NCBI GenBank assembly: GCA_024280115.1
Contig: JAJRQT010000175.1
Location: forward strand, 1 to 52,876
Reading direction: 5' to 3'
Origin: Bacteroidota bacterium
Lineage (GTDB): Bacteria; Bacteroidota; Bacteroidia; Cytophagales; Cyclobacteriaceae
Length of the DNA stretch: 52,876 nucleotides
A program made the position numbers and the translations under genes. Each line of letters begins with the position of its first letter. Position 1 is the stretch's first letter. Of the stretch, positions 23,818 through 33,308 are shown one piece after another. The notes below the pieces were generated by a model. The model searched no databases. It was not told the origin of the DNA and worked only from the letters and a program-made list of their open reading frames with translations.

Positions 23818-26652
23818 TTATACATCAAACAATCCTAGCTGATCATTGTCTTTTTTCTTCTGATCAATATCAATTTTTAATTCAATTGTATCTCCGGAAT
23901 GAAACCCATCATCCTCTTTTGGAGTTTCAGTTTCCTTTTTAATTCTATCCACATCATGCTTCTCCGAGGCAACCTTACTTTTTTCCTCCAGCTTAGATGA
24001 TTTTAGTTTTTTCTCATTTTTTGATGGTGATTTCTCTCTTGAGGGTTGAATTATTATATTCTCTTTTCCAACAAGTTTCGTTTCCTGGACATCAATTCCA
24101 ATTTCCTCAGCAGATTCGGCAGACTTATCCGGAATTTCAATTTCGTTTACAACATCGGATAATTCTTTGATTTTGGAAATGGCATTTGAAGAAAACTTAT
24201 TCCCAACAGCCCTCCATCCTTTCACACCTACTAATTCATCCAATTTATACTCCTTCGTTTCCCTTGATCTCTTTTTTCTGACATCGACAGAGAGCCTAAT
24301 GTTACTCTTCAAAGAAGCGTAAAGCAACTTAGAGCCTTTAGTATCGCTAATAAATGAGAATTTCTTGTTGGCCGTGGTTGTTTCAATATTAAATTTTTTG
24401 ATGTATGAAACCTTTGTACCACCTTCAAGATAAATGGCCGTTACCACAGTATCGGACCTAAATTTATCAATAAGCGTTATATGCCCGAATTCATATCTGT
24501 TCGTCAGCTCAAATGAAGTGATCTCGTATGATCCATCATCATAAATTACCAGTATTTTATCATCAGGTCCGAAGTTTCCGATGTGCTTACCTCTGCCATC
24601 GCGATTGAGTCTTCCTATTGAATCATCATAATATATATCTACACCTCCCAGGGTAGATTTTCCTTCGGATTTTAATTGAATTTTTCTCACGGGATATCTT
24701 GTCAGGATATTGCCGACGGCTCCTCTGCCTTTGATTTCCAAATCAGAAAAATCAAAATCAAAGATCTTTGTTCTGGCCTTGCATCTGCTGGAGAGGTTAA
24801 TGGTGATGACTTCTGCTTCACCATTGGGATTGGCTGTGAAATATAACATCTTTGATCCTTTTGATCCCTTGGTAAGATCATATTCCTTGTCCCTCGTCAC
24901 ACCCTTTACATTGAAACGTTTTATCATTGATCTACCGGATTTTGCATCCAGATAAACCATATTATAAACCATTCTCTCATCATTCTTTTTGAAAACCCTG
25001 ACATATTCTATGCTTTTCCCAACGAAAACTTTATCGGCGATTCTGCTCACCACCATTTTGCCGTCTCTTCGAAAAACTATAATATCATCCAAGTCAGAAC
25101 ATTCACAAACATACTCATCCTTTTTTAAACCATGACCAATAAAACCATCTTCCCTATTGATGTAAAGCTTTACATTGTTCGCTGCCACCACGTTTGCGGC
25201 AATTGTATCAAATGCCTGGATTTCAGTTTTCCGCTCGCGCCCTTTTCCATACTTATCCAGTAATCTTTTAAAATAATCAATCGCAAATTCCGTAAGATGA
25301 GCCAGGTGATATTCCGTTTGTACGAGCTCCTCATGGAGTCTTTTCAACAATTCATCGGCTTTAAAAGCGTCAAACCGAGATATCCTTTTAATTTTAATTT
25401 CCGTGAGTTTTACTATATCATCAGTAGTTATCTCCCGGTAAAACTGACTTTTAAAAGGATCCAGACCTCTATCAATAGTATCAATTACAGCCTCCCATGT
25501 TTCGCATTCCTCAATATCATGGTAAATCCTGTTTTCAATAAATATTCTTTCGAGTGAAGAAAATAATATTTTCTCCAGCAATTCTGCTTTTTTAATTTCA
25601 AGCTCTCTCCTCAACAAATCTACCGTCTGATCAGTGGAGATTTTCAGCATTTTATTTACACCGAGAAAAACCGGCTTTTCATCAATAATCACACAACTGT
25701 TTGGCGCGATGGAAACCTCACAATCTGTAAAAGCATAAAGCGCATCAATTGTAATATCCGGAGACTGGTTGGGCGCCAGACTCACCAATATTTCCACATC
25801 TTTTGCCGTATTATCGACGACCTTTTTGATTTTGATTTTGCCTTTATCATTGGCTTTGATAATAGATTCAATCAAGCTGGTTGTTGTCGTCCCAAATGGG
25901 ATGTCTTTTATAATAAGCGTCTTTTTATCCTGTTCTTCAATTTTTGCCCTGACCTTTATTCTTGCGCCTCGCAATCCTTCATTGTAATCGGAAAAGTCTG
26001 CATATCCCCCGGTTGGGAAATCAGGATAAATTTGCACCTTTTTCCCTTTGAGCAGATCGATGGACCCTTTCAGAAGCTCGCAAAAATTATGAGGCAAAAT
26101 TTTGGTTGAAAGTCCAACTGCTATACCCTCAACTCCCTGTGCGAGCAATAATGGAAATTTAACCGGAAGGGTAACAGGTTCTTTTTTGCGGCCATCATAG
26201 GAGAGTTGCCACTCCGTAATTTGTGGATTATATAAAACTTCCAATGCAAATTTCGAAAGCCTCGCTTCAATGTATCTGGGCGCTGCAGCATTATCCCCTG
26301 TGCGCATATCGCCCCAGTTACCCTGCTGATCTATCAACAATTCTTTCTGACCGATTCCAATAATTGCATCCCCAATAGACGCGTCACCATGCGGATGATA
26401 TTGCATGGTACTACCTATGATATTGGCGACCTTATTATACCTTCCATCGTCCAACACCTTCATTGCGTGGAGAATCCTTCTCTGTACTGGTTTCAAGCCA
26501 TCCTGAATCGCGGGCACTGCTCTTTCTAAAATTACATATGATGCGTAATCAAGAAACCAATTTTCATACATCCCGGATACATGGAGTATTTCTTGCAATT
26601 GATTATCTTCCTCCGTAAATTTTCCTCTACCGTTATTTATTCCTTCTTCCAT
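23818..26652 (-). CDS. parC: DNA topoisomerase IV subunit A
   Basis: It cuts and rejoins DNA in the type IIA decatenase. The winged-helix and tower core carries DGLKPVQRRILHAM, QYHPHGDASI and the catalytic Tyr127 in AAPRYIEARLS. A C-terminal beta-pinwheel follows (repeats such as GRGAVGNILTRYPVRKIQL). At 944 residues it is longer than E. coli ParC (about 750); the last 130 residues are charged and low in complexity. It starts 3 bases after parE. The pairing with a ParE-type subunit and the weak GyrA-box match favour topoisomerase IV over gyrase. Confidence 0.92.
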   Translation of the reverse strand: MEEGINNGRGKFTEEDNQLQEILHVSGMYENWFLDYASYVILERAVPAIQDGLKPVQRRILHAMKVLDDGRYNKVANIIGSTMQYHPHGDASIGDAIIGIGQKELLIDQQGNWGDMRTGDNAAAPRYIEARLSKFALEVLYNPQITEWQLSYDGRKKEPVTLPVKFPLLLAQGVEGIAVGLSTKILPHNFCELLKGSIDLLKGKKVQIYPDFPTGGYADFSDYNEGLRGARIKVRAKIEEQDKKTLIIKDIPFGTTTTSLIESIIKANDKGKIKIKKVVDNTAKDVEILVSLAPNQSPDITIDALYAFTDCEVSIAPNSCVIIDEKPVFLGVNKMLKISTDQTVDLLRRELEIKKAELLEKILFSSLERIFIENRIYHDIEECETWEAVIDTIDRGLDPFKSQFYREITTDDIVKLTEIKIKRISRFDAFKADELLKRLHEELVQTEYHLAHLTEFAIDYFKRLLDKYGKGRERKTEIQAFDTIAANVVAANNVKLYINREDGFIGHGLKKDEYVCECSDLDDIIVFRRDGKMVVSRIADKVFVGKSIEYVRVFKKNDERMVYNMVYLDAKSGRSMIKRFNVKGVTRDKEYDLTKGSKGSKMLYFTANPNGEAEVITINLSSRCKARTKIFDFDFSDLEIKGRGAVGNILTRYPVRKIQLKSEGKSTLGGVDIYYDDSIGRLNRDGRGKHIGNFGPDDKILVIYDDGSYEITSFELTNRYEFGHITLIDKFRSDTVVTAIYLEGGTKVSYIKKFNIETTTANKKFSFISDTKGSKLLYASLKSNIRLSVDVRKKRSRETKEYKLDELVGVKGWRAVGNKFSSNAISKIKELSDVVNEIEIPDKSAESAEEIGIDVQETKLVGKENIIIQPSREKSPSKNEKKLKSSKLEEKSKVASEKHDVDRIKKETETPKEDDGFHSGDTIELKIDIDQKKKDNDQLGLFDV

Positions 26653-26655
26653 TAC

Positions 26656-28542
26656 TTATGCCGCAACCTCTTCGGTGTTCTTTTCTTGCTCCTCTTTTAT
26701 TAAATCTTTTTCTACTCTTAAATTATCAATTATGAACTCCTGCCGCTGCGGTGTGTTTTTGCCCATATAGAAAGTGAGCAATGATTTGATACTTGTTTCT
26801 TTACTTAATAATATGGGCTCCAGCTTGATATTTGCTCCAATAAATCCTCCAAATTCATTTGGAGAAATCTCTCCCAATCCTTTAAATCTTGTGATTTCAG
26901 GTTTATTACCCAGTTTCTCTATAGCCCTGATTTTCTCTTCCTCACTGTAGCAATAGATGGTCTCTTTTTTATTTCTCACCCTGAACAATGGCGTTTCCAA
27001 AACAAACAGGTGCCCTTGCCTGACGACATCGGGAAAAAATTGCAAAAAGAATGTTAATAATAATAGTCTGATATGCATGCCATCTACATCGGCATCGGTC
27101 GCGACAATGATCTTCCGGTATCTTAGTCCGTCAAGTCCATCCTCTATATTTAAAGCATGTTGCAATAAATTAAATTCCTCATTTTCATAAACAATCTTTT
27201 TTGTGAGACCAAAAGAATTTAATGGTTTGCCCCTAAGGCTGAAAACAGCCTGTGTTTGCACATCTCGAGATTTAGTGATGGACCCGCTTGCAGAATCTCC
27301 TTCAGTTATGAAAATCATCGTTTCTTCCTTTCTATCACCTTTTTTATCGTCAAAATGAATCCTGCAGTCTCTCAGCTTCTTATTATGAAGATTTGCCTTT
27401 TTCGCCCTTTCGTTCGCAAGCTTTTTTATTCCGGAAATTTCCTTCCGCTCGCGTTCAGATTGCAATATTCTTTTTAGAAGGGCTTCAGCAATTTCACTAT
27501 GCTTATGCAAATAATTATCGAGCTCCTTCTTTAAAAATTCATTGATAAACGTTCGCATCGTGGGGCCCTCAGGGCCAATGGATTGAGACCCTAGTTTTGT
27601 TTTCGTCTGCGATTCAAAAACCGGCTCCATCACACGTACAGATATAGCGCTTACAATACTAGCTCTAATATCTGTTGCTTCAAATCCCTTCCCGTAAAAC
27701 TCTCTTATTGTTTTTACAACAGCTTCCCTAAATGCCGCGAGATGTGTCCCGCCCTGGGTTGTATATTGACCATTGACAAAAGAATAGTATTCTTCCCCGT
27801 ACTGATTATTATGCGTGATAGAAACCTCTATATCATGACCTTTCAAATGGATAATTGGATACCTGAGACTTTCTGTATCTGTTCTTTTACTTAACAAATC
27901 GAGCAATCCATTTTGGGAGTAAAACTTTTTCCCATTAAATGCGATCGTCAACCCGGAATTGAGAAAAACATAGTTCCAGATCATTTCTTCAAGATATTCC
28001 GGAATAAAGTGGAATTTATGAAACATTTCCCCGTCTGGCTCAAATACTACCAGCGTGCCATTTCTTCCCGATGAATCGATGATTTTTGATTCCTTTTTTA
28101 AAGTCCCCTGTTTAAACTCCGCGAGCTTGGTCTTTTTATCACGGAATGACTGGACTTTGAAAAAATTCGATAACGCATTAACCGCCTTGGTTCCCACACC
28201 ATTCAGGCCAACTGATTTTTGAAATGCCTGTGAATCGTATTTACCACCTGTATTTATTTTTGAGACACAATCCACCACTTTTCCAAGTGGAATTCCCCTT
28301 CCATAATCTCTAATTTCAACTCTATGTTCTGAAACTTTAATATCGATGGTTTTCCCAAACCCCATCACATATTCATCAATACAATTATCAATTACCTCTT
28401 TAACCAAAACATAGATCCCATCGTCTGCAGCAGACCCATCGCCCAATTTCCCAATATACATACCTGGTCGTAGCCTGATATGTTCTTTCCAATCAAGTGA
28501 TTTAATATTTTCTTCAGTGTATACTGCTAAATTTTCTGCCAT
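26656..28542 (-). CDS. parE: DNA topoisomerase IV subunit B
   Basis: This is the ATPase subunit partnering ParC. It has the GHKL ATP-binding motifs VKEVIDNCIDEYVMGF, RDYGRGIPLG and GLNGVGTKAVNALS, then the transducer, and a TOPRIM domain with EGDSASGS and DADVDGMHIR. About 628 residues is normal for ParE and shorter than GyrB. ATG 28542 gives the standard MAENLAVYTEENI start; an upstream TTG at 28587 adds an atypical extension. It is transcribed into parC with a 3-base gap. Confidence 0.93.
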   Translation of the reverse strand: MAENLAVYTEENIKSLDWKEHIRLRPGMYIGKLGDGSAADDGIYVLVKEVIDNCIDEYVMGFGKTIDIKVSEHRVEIRDYGRGIPLGKVVDCVSKINTGGKYDSQAFQKSVGLNGVGTKAVNALSNFFKVQSFRDKKTKLAEFKQGTLKKESKIIDSSGRNGTLVVFEPDGEMFHKFHFIPEYLEEMIWNYVFLNSGLTIAFNGKKFYSQNGLLDLLSKRTDTESLRYPIIHLKGHDIEVSITHNNQYGEEYYSFVNGQYTTQGGTHLAAFREAVVKTIREFYGKGFEATDIRASIVSAISVRVMEPVFESQTKTKLGSQSIGPEGPTMRTFINEFLKKELDNYLHKHSEIAEALLKRILQSERERKEISGIKKLANERAKKANLHNKKLRDCRIHFDDKKGDRKEETMIFITEGDSASGSITKSRDVQTQAVFSLRGKPLNSFGLTKKIVYENEEFNLLQHALNIEDGLDGLRYRKIIVATDADVDGMHIRLLLLTFFLQFFPDVVRQGHLFVLETPLFRVRNKKETIYCYSEEEKIRAIEKLGNKPEITRFKGLGEISPNEFGGFIGANIKLEPILLSKETSIKSLLTFYMGKNTPQRQEFIIDNLRVEKDLIKEEQEKNTEEVAA

Positions 28543-28799
28543 CTGATTCTTAATATTATTATTTAAGTATTTATGGATTTCAGTCAATTGTAATCCAAAA
28601 TAAATCCTTTCAAATAGCTAATATGGCAATGGAAAATCTCTTTGCAAAATCTTTTTAAATGTCGCAGTTAAATTACATTTTACGCTCAACACGCATAAGA
28701 TTCTGATATTGAGTTTATTATTAGCCCTCACTTATAACTAACATTTAGATGATAAATTTCGAACTTTTTTATTTTATATCATGAAAAGTTCCTGATGAT

Positions 28800-29276
28800 C
28801 TATTTTTTTATGAGAGTGACTATCAGTCCAATTAAAAAACCAAGCAACACCAACATTCCAATAAACGGGATCGATAGATAATCTGTATTGCTCTTCACTT
28901 CATTAATGCTGATCATGGCTATGTAGATGATGACGGATGTAAAAAATATATTTATTCCTGCTAGCAAAAATGTAAACCTCATTGCCAGGGTCGCTTTTTT
29001 TCCGGCATTTTTAAAAAGAATGGAACTCTCATCGTACCCTTCAGCGCTTTTATATAAATTTAAAGCTCCGTGCATGAGCAAATTGAAAACTGCAAACAAT
29101 GCCAGGCCAATATAAAAAACATGGCTTTTTGATAAACCTTTTAGCCAATCAACAGAGCTATTTAATAGGCTGATGTTCTCTGAAGTATAAGCATACATAT
29201 AGAGTAAGCTGACAATGACCATGATCATTGAAACTAATTTAAGAAAGTTTGCAATACGTAAATTTATCTCATTCAT
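28800..29276 (-). CDS. Four-helix membrane protein of unknown function
   Basis: This encodes 158 residues with four likely membrane segments (about 10-30, 50-70, 97-120 and 135-156) separated by short loops. I recognise no family. It ends 258 bases before parE on the same strand, with no clear shared promoter. A TAATTTTG box (29300-29307) just upstream may be its -7 element. Confidence 0.65.
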   Translation of the reverse strand: MNEINLRIANFLKLVSMIMVIVSLLYMYAYTSENISLLNSSVDWLKGLSKSHVFYIGLALFAVFNLLMHGALNLYKSAEGYDESSILFKNAGKKATLAMRFTFLLAGINIFFTSVIIYIAMISINEVKSNTDYLSIPFIGMLVLLGFLIGLIVTLIKK

Positions 29277-29388
29277 ATCCTCATTTATCGCCTAGGGAGC
29301 AAAATTAAATTATTTAATTGTTTTGATGGCTTACTGCTCTTTTTTTTAAAATAAAATTTTATTACCATTACCGGAACAAAAAAAATAA

Positions 29389-29793
29389 TTGAATAATTTG
29401 AGCACATCATTACGAGTAGTATTTATTTTTTTATTGCTGTCGGCAATCACAATAAGCGGATGTTCAAGAAAAGAGAAAAAAACCAAAAAGCTGCTAAAGT
29501 TCAATTCCGAATTATGGATAAATGACAAAAACGGATGCAACGGAGACCGGATTGAATTAAAGGATCAATTACTGTCATTGAAACATAATATGCGGGGCTT
29601 TAAACCCGGGGAAATAGAGTCGTATCTTGGGAAAGCTGATGCGCAGGAGCTTGCCAGCCGAGGGCAGCGTTATTATATATATTTTATTGAAGCTGGTCCA
29701 AAATGCGGAAACTCAAAAGAAAATCCCCTCGCTTTATTTGTAAGGTTTTCTGCGGTTGGGATTGCCAACGAATTTACAATCAAAACTTTATAA
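29389..29793 (+). CDS. Small putative lipoprotein
   Basis: This encodes about 134 residues. A hydrophobic signal (VVFIFLLLSAITISGC) ends in a lipobox with Cys25. The mature part is basic, then carries LKHNMRGFKPGEIESYLGKAD, which recalls the small outer-membrane SmpA/OmlA fold in which a G-x-x-x-x-x-x-x-LG segment is followed by strands; this likeness is weak. The start is TTG 29389 or TTG 29398; no ATG fits. It is divergent from the membrane protein gene. Confidence 0.65.
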   Translation: MNNLSTSLRVVFIFLLLSAITISGCSRKEKKTKKLLKFNSELWINDKNGCNGDRIELKDQLLSLKHNMRGFKPGEIESYLGKADAQELASRGQRYYIYFIEAGPKCGNSKENPLALFVRFSAVGIANEFTIKTL

Positions 29794-29796
29794 TAA

Positions 29797-29983
29797 TAAT
29801 TAGAGTCCATCCATTAAGTCGGAAAAATTCAAAAAAATGCATGACTTTTTATTTAGACCCACCCTTGTCTTCGCGTAGCCGCTTTTGGCGAAGCAAGGCC
29901 TACGCCCCTCCAAAGAGGAGAATATAGGTATTCATTTTTTTTGAATTTATGAATCATCATAGTTTAAGGACGAACTCTAATTA
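29797..29983. repeat. MITE-like palindromic repeat, copy A2 with inserted hairpin
   Basis: This 187-bp second copy of the 11369-11510 repeat has terminal inverted repeats of 21 bases with 17 matches (ends TAATTAGAG and CTCTAATTA). It shares TTAGACCCAC, GCCTACGCCCCTCC and GAATATAGGT-x-TTCATTTTTTT with A1. It carries 36 extra bases (29863-29898) that form their own hairpin, CCTTG-x-CTTCGC facing GCGAAG-CAAGG. Confidence 0.75.
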
Positions 29984-30194
29984 AAAGCACAATTTGTAAA
30001 ATACTTCCTACATGACGATCTTTTTTTGGCATAGACTAAAAAATCAAGTTTTTCTTCACAATAAATGTTGATTTTTTCAATAAATAACTAACTCCTTTTC
30101 TCATTTTTTATACCTTTATCCACCTTAATCAAAACTGATAAAAACCTGAAATAGCGGCATTTCCATTATCACTTGTATTTATTGATAAAAAAAC
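29984..30194. other. AT-rich gap before the polyprenyl synthase
   Basis: No gene is seen. AAAAAATCAA (30038-30047) and TTGATTTTTT (30068-30077) form a 10-bp AT-only stem that may act as a weak terminator. TATACCTTTATC near 30110 is close to a -7 element but does not match the consensus. Confidence 0.35.
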
Positions 30195-31160
30195 TTGAAA
30201 GCGTATATCGAACTTATAGAGGAAGAATTAGAATCATACAATTTCGGTTCTCATCCTCACGAATTGTATGAGCCAATTAATTATATTCTTTCACTAGATG
30301 GCAAGCGCTTAAGACCGGTATTAACTTTAATGACATACCGGATTTTTAATGATAATTATAAAAAAGCCATATATCCCGCCCTGGGAGTGGAGGTTTTTCA
30401 CAACTTCACATTATTGCATGATGATATTATGGACAACGCTCCGATCAGGCGAGGTAGTCCAACAGTTCATGAAAAATGGAACGAAAATATTGCTATTCTA
30501 TCCGGCGACGTTATGCTCATCCGGGCTTATGAATTGTTTATAAAATCAGGGTTTGGAGACCTTGAGAGACTATTAATTAAATTTAATAAGTGCGCATCAG
30601 AGGTTTGTGAAGGACAGCAATATGATATGAATTTTGAATCAACCCTGCTGGTCACGGAAACAGATTATCTTGAAATGATCAAGCTCAAAACAGCTGTACT
30701 TATAGGTTTTGCTGCAGAACTGGGTGCGATTTTAGGAGGTGCTGATGAAAAAACCAGCGATCAGTTTTACGAGTTTGGTGTTAATATCGGAATCGCGTTT
30801 CAATTAAAGGATGATTTATTGGATGTATTTGCTGATACCAATAAGTTTGGAAAGCAAACCGGTGGAGATATTATTTCTAATAAAAAAACCTACTTGCTAA
30901 TAAAAGCCCTGGAAAACGCAAAAAATAAAACCAAAGAGGAACTTGACCAGTGGTTAAAAAAGAAGGATTTTGACCCGATGGAAAAAGTTGATGCTATGAC
31001 CGGCATATATAAGGAATTGGGTATAAAAAAATTAACCGAATCAAAAATGAACAGTTATTTTACAAAAGGTCTTGCTATTTTTGATTCAATTGATATTGAA
31101 GAGTCAAAAAAACTCCCGCTCAAAGAACTCTCGCTTAAGTTGATGGACAGGGAAAAATAG
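30195..31160 (+). CDS. Polyprenyl diphosphate synthase (trans-type)
   Basis: It condenses isopentenyl diphosphate with an allylic diphosphate to build C15-C20 or longer isoprenoids. The first Asp-rich motif is DDIMD (76-80) in LLHDDIMDNAPIRRG and the second is KDDLLDVFAD near 200. DGKRLRP (35-41) binds diphosphate. At 321 residues length is typical. Phe71, five residues before the first Asp, is a position known to limit product length, so FPP or GGPP is likely, but this is inference. The start is TTG 30195. The rhomboid gene follows after 6 bases. Confidence 0.9.
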   Translation: MKAYIELIEEELESYNFGSHPHELYEPINYILSLDGKRLRPVLTLMTYRIFNDNYKKAIYPALGVEVFHNFTLLHDDIMDNAPIRRGSPTVHEKWNENIAILSGDVMLIRAYELFIKSGFGDLERLLIKFNKCASEVCEGQQYDMNFESTLLVTETDYLEMIKLKTAVLIGFAAELGAILGGADEKTSDQFYEFGVNIGIAFQLKDDLLDVFADTNKFGKQTGGDIISNKKTYLLIKALENAKNKTKEELDQWLKKKDFDPMEKVDAMTGIYKELGIKKLTESKMNSYFTKGLAIFDSIDIEESKKLPLKELSLKLMDREK

Positions 31161-31166
31161 TTAGAA

Positions 31167-31799
31167 ATGGATCAGAACTATACAATTATATTGATTGTAA
31201 TTACTGTTGCCGCCAGCATGTACGGCTGGAATAATCAAGATATTCAAAACAAATGGATGTTTAATCCATATGCTGTATATCATGGCAAACAATACTACAG
31301 GTTTCTAAGTTCCGGATTCATACACAGCAATTCAATGCATCTGATATTTAATATGATAGCATTGTATTTTTTTGGCGGTGTTATTGAGCGGATTTATGGC
31401 GCTATTTTCGGTAGTTTAGGTATTCTTTTTTACCTCGTAACTTATTTGGCCGGAATAATAGTGGCCAATTTAAAAACTTATAAAAAACACAAAAATTCCA
31501 GTTATTACAATTCCCTTGGCGCATCGGGAGGGGTGGCTTCTGTTTTATTCGCATCTATTCTATACAGACCAACCGTGGGAATATGTTTATACTTTGTAAT
31601 ATGTATTCCCGCGTTTATTTTAGGAGTGGTATATTTAATGTATTCATATTATTCGGGTAAAAAAATGGCTGATAATGTAAATCATGACGCTCATTTAATT
31701 GGCTCACTCTTTGGCCTGGTATTTACATTTATACTGCGGCCCGTAGTAATAATTGAATTTTTTCAACAAATAATGGACTTTGATATAACCGCATTTTAA
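31167..31799 (+). CDS. Rhomboid intramembrane serine protease
   Basis: It cleaves membrane proteins within the bilayer. This 210-residue, six-helix protein has catalytic Ser120 in SLGASGGVAS and His176 in NHDAHLIGSLFG. HLIFNM (58-63) supplies the oxyanion-region His and Asn. Length matches minimal bacterial rhomboids. It is probably co-transcribed with the polyprenyl synthase. Substrates are unknown. Confidence 0.9.
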   Translation: MDQNYTIILIVITVAASMYGWNNQDIQNKWMFNPYAVYHGKQYYRFLSSGFIHSNSMHLIFNMIALYFFGGVIERIYGAIFGSLGILFYLVTYLAGIIVANLKTYKKHKNSSYYNSLGASGGVASVLFASILYRPTVGICLYFVICIPAFILGVVYLMYSYYSGKKMADNVNHDAHLIGSLFGLVFTFILRPVVIIEFFQQIMDFDITAF

Positions 31800-32063
31800 A
31801 TGCTCTACTATTGAATTTGTATTGCCTATTGGAAAATCAATCTGCCATCAACGTTATCAGATAACCTTTATATCATGCTGGATTCCAACTGGGCTCTCCT
31901 GGATTTTAAACTTTCAGTCAGTGGTTTCAATGGATCAATGTCATTTGAATTCCCATCGAATTTATAAATACTTATGATCATTTAAGAAAATTGCAACAAT
32001 ATCATTAACTTCGATTCCCGTTTCAATTTTTAATTTAATTGATACTTAAGGTCAAAAAGATCA

Positions 32064-33098
32064 ATGCCGAAAGAGGAAGCTAAAATATTATTAATCGATG
32101 ACGATGAAGACATTTTGCTGGCCGCAAAATTTCTCCTGAAAAAGCACTTCACAACTATTGTTACTGCCGGTGGGCCAGATACAATAAATGAATTATTAAC
32201 AACGAATGATTTTAATATTGCGCTACTTGATATGAATTACACAACTGGCGCAACCAGTGGGAAAGAAGGATTGGATTTATTAAAAAAGATCAAAAAAGAT
32301 TCTCCTTCCACCAAGGTGATCATGATGACAGCTTATGGAGATATTGATTTGGCAATAAAGGCCATAAAGGAAGGCGCTTCGGATTTTATTGTAAAACCGT
32401 GGGACAATGCCAAGTTGGTCTCAACAGTACTGGCCGCTTATAAAAAAGGATTGAGTGCGTTTCAAAATGACGGTGACATTGGAAATGAACAAAAACCCGA
32501 TAATGATTATAGCAAACCATTTTCCGAAGTAGAGCGGGTTTTTATGTTTCTTGACCTTCGCTCCTCTACGACCATCGCAGAAAAGTTAGGTCATATTCAA
32601 TATTTTGAATTACTGAATGATTTCTTCCGGGATATTGCGGAACCTATTTCAAGTAACAAAGGTCAGATCTATCAATATGTTGGCGATGAAGTTGTGGTAT
32701 CCTGGCCTTTGGAAGATGGATTGTCAGATGCTAATTGCCTGCAATGCTTTTTCGACATTGTCAATAAAATGGCAACACTTACCCATAAATATCTTGAGAA
32801 ATATGCCGTTAATCCATCATTTAAAGCAGGGATGCATTTTGGCAAAGTATCTACAGGTACCGTGGGCACATTAAAAAAAGAGATCATTTATACAGGAGAT
32901 GTGCTGAACACCGCCAGCAGAATTGAGGGCCTTTGCAATAAGCATAATGTCGATTTATTACTTTCTAAGGCTTTGGTTGATGTTTTACAATTGAATAATG
33001 ACTATTTACCCAAGAGAATAGGCGAGATAAGCCTGCGTGGCAAAAGCACTGAAATCATACTTTTTACTATAGAGCAAAGAAATAGTAAATTGGCATAA
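32064..33098 (+). CDS. Response regulator fused to class III nucleotide cyclase
   Basis: Residues 1-128 form a receiver domain: acidic pocket IDDDED (11-16), phospho-acceptor Asp56, Thr89 and Lys111. Residues 155-340 form a class III cyclase domain. Metal-binding Asp164 (FLDLRSS) and Asp208 (YVGDE) are present, as are Asn282 and Arg286 (LNTASR) for transition-state binding. The position usually Lys in adenylyl cyclases is Gln204, and the usual Asp is Glu273, so substrate choice is uncertain. Phosphorylation by a sensor kinase would control cyclic nucleotide output. No kinase gene is adjacent. Confidence 0.88.
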   Translation: MPKEEAKILLIDDDEDILLAAKFLLKKHFTTIVTAGGPDTINELLTTNDFNIALLDMNYTTGATSGKEGLDLLKKIKKDSPSTKVIMMTAYGDIDLAIKAIKEGASDFIVKPWDNAKLVSTVLAAYKKGLSAFQNDGDIGNEQKPDNDYSKPFSEVERVFMFLDLRSSTTIAEKLGHIQYFELLNDFFRDIAEPISSNKGQIYQYVGDEVVVSWPLEDGLSDANCLQCFFDIVNKMATLTHKYLEKYAVNPSFKAGMHFGKVSTGTVGTLKKEIIYTGDVLNTASRIEGLCNKHNVDLLLSKALVDVLQLNNDYLPKRIGEISLRGKSTEIILFTIEQRNSKLA

Positions 33099-33169
33099 AA
33101 GAGCTGTTTCTGGTCCATTCGCCATTTTTATGTTACCTCCCGTTTATCATTTATTCAAATTATAAGTCC

Positions 33170-33299
33170 ACTCCGAAGAGTCAGAATTCGTTGATTTTCA
33201 ACTATTCTACCCCTAACCCCTAAAGGGGAAGTTGTTGAAAATCAGCAAATTCTGACAAGTCCCCTTCAGGGGATTTAGGGGTGTTATACTTTTCAGAGT
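33170..33299. repeat. Nested palindromic intergenic repeat (B)
   Basis: Inner arms of 23 bases (33180-33202 and 33234-33256) match at 21 positions (ends GTCAGAATT and AATTCTGAC). They enclose CCCCTAACCCCTAAAGGGG. A second, partly complementary TCCCCTTCAGGGGATTTAGG follows. Outer arms ACTCCGAAGAG (33170-33180) and CTTTTCAGAGT (33289-33299) match at 9 of 11. It is non-coding, lying between the cyclase gene and the esterase. Confidence 0.7.
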
Positions 33300-33308
33300 A
33301 AATTCAAT

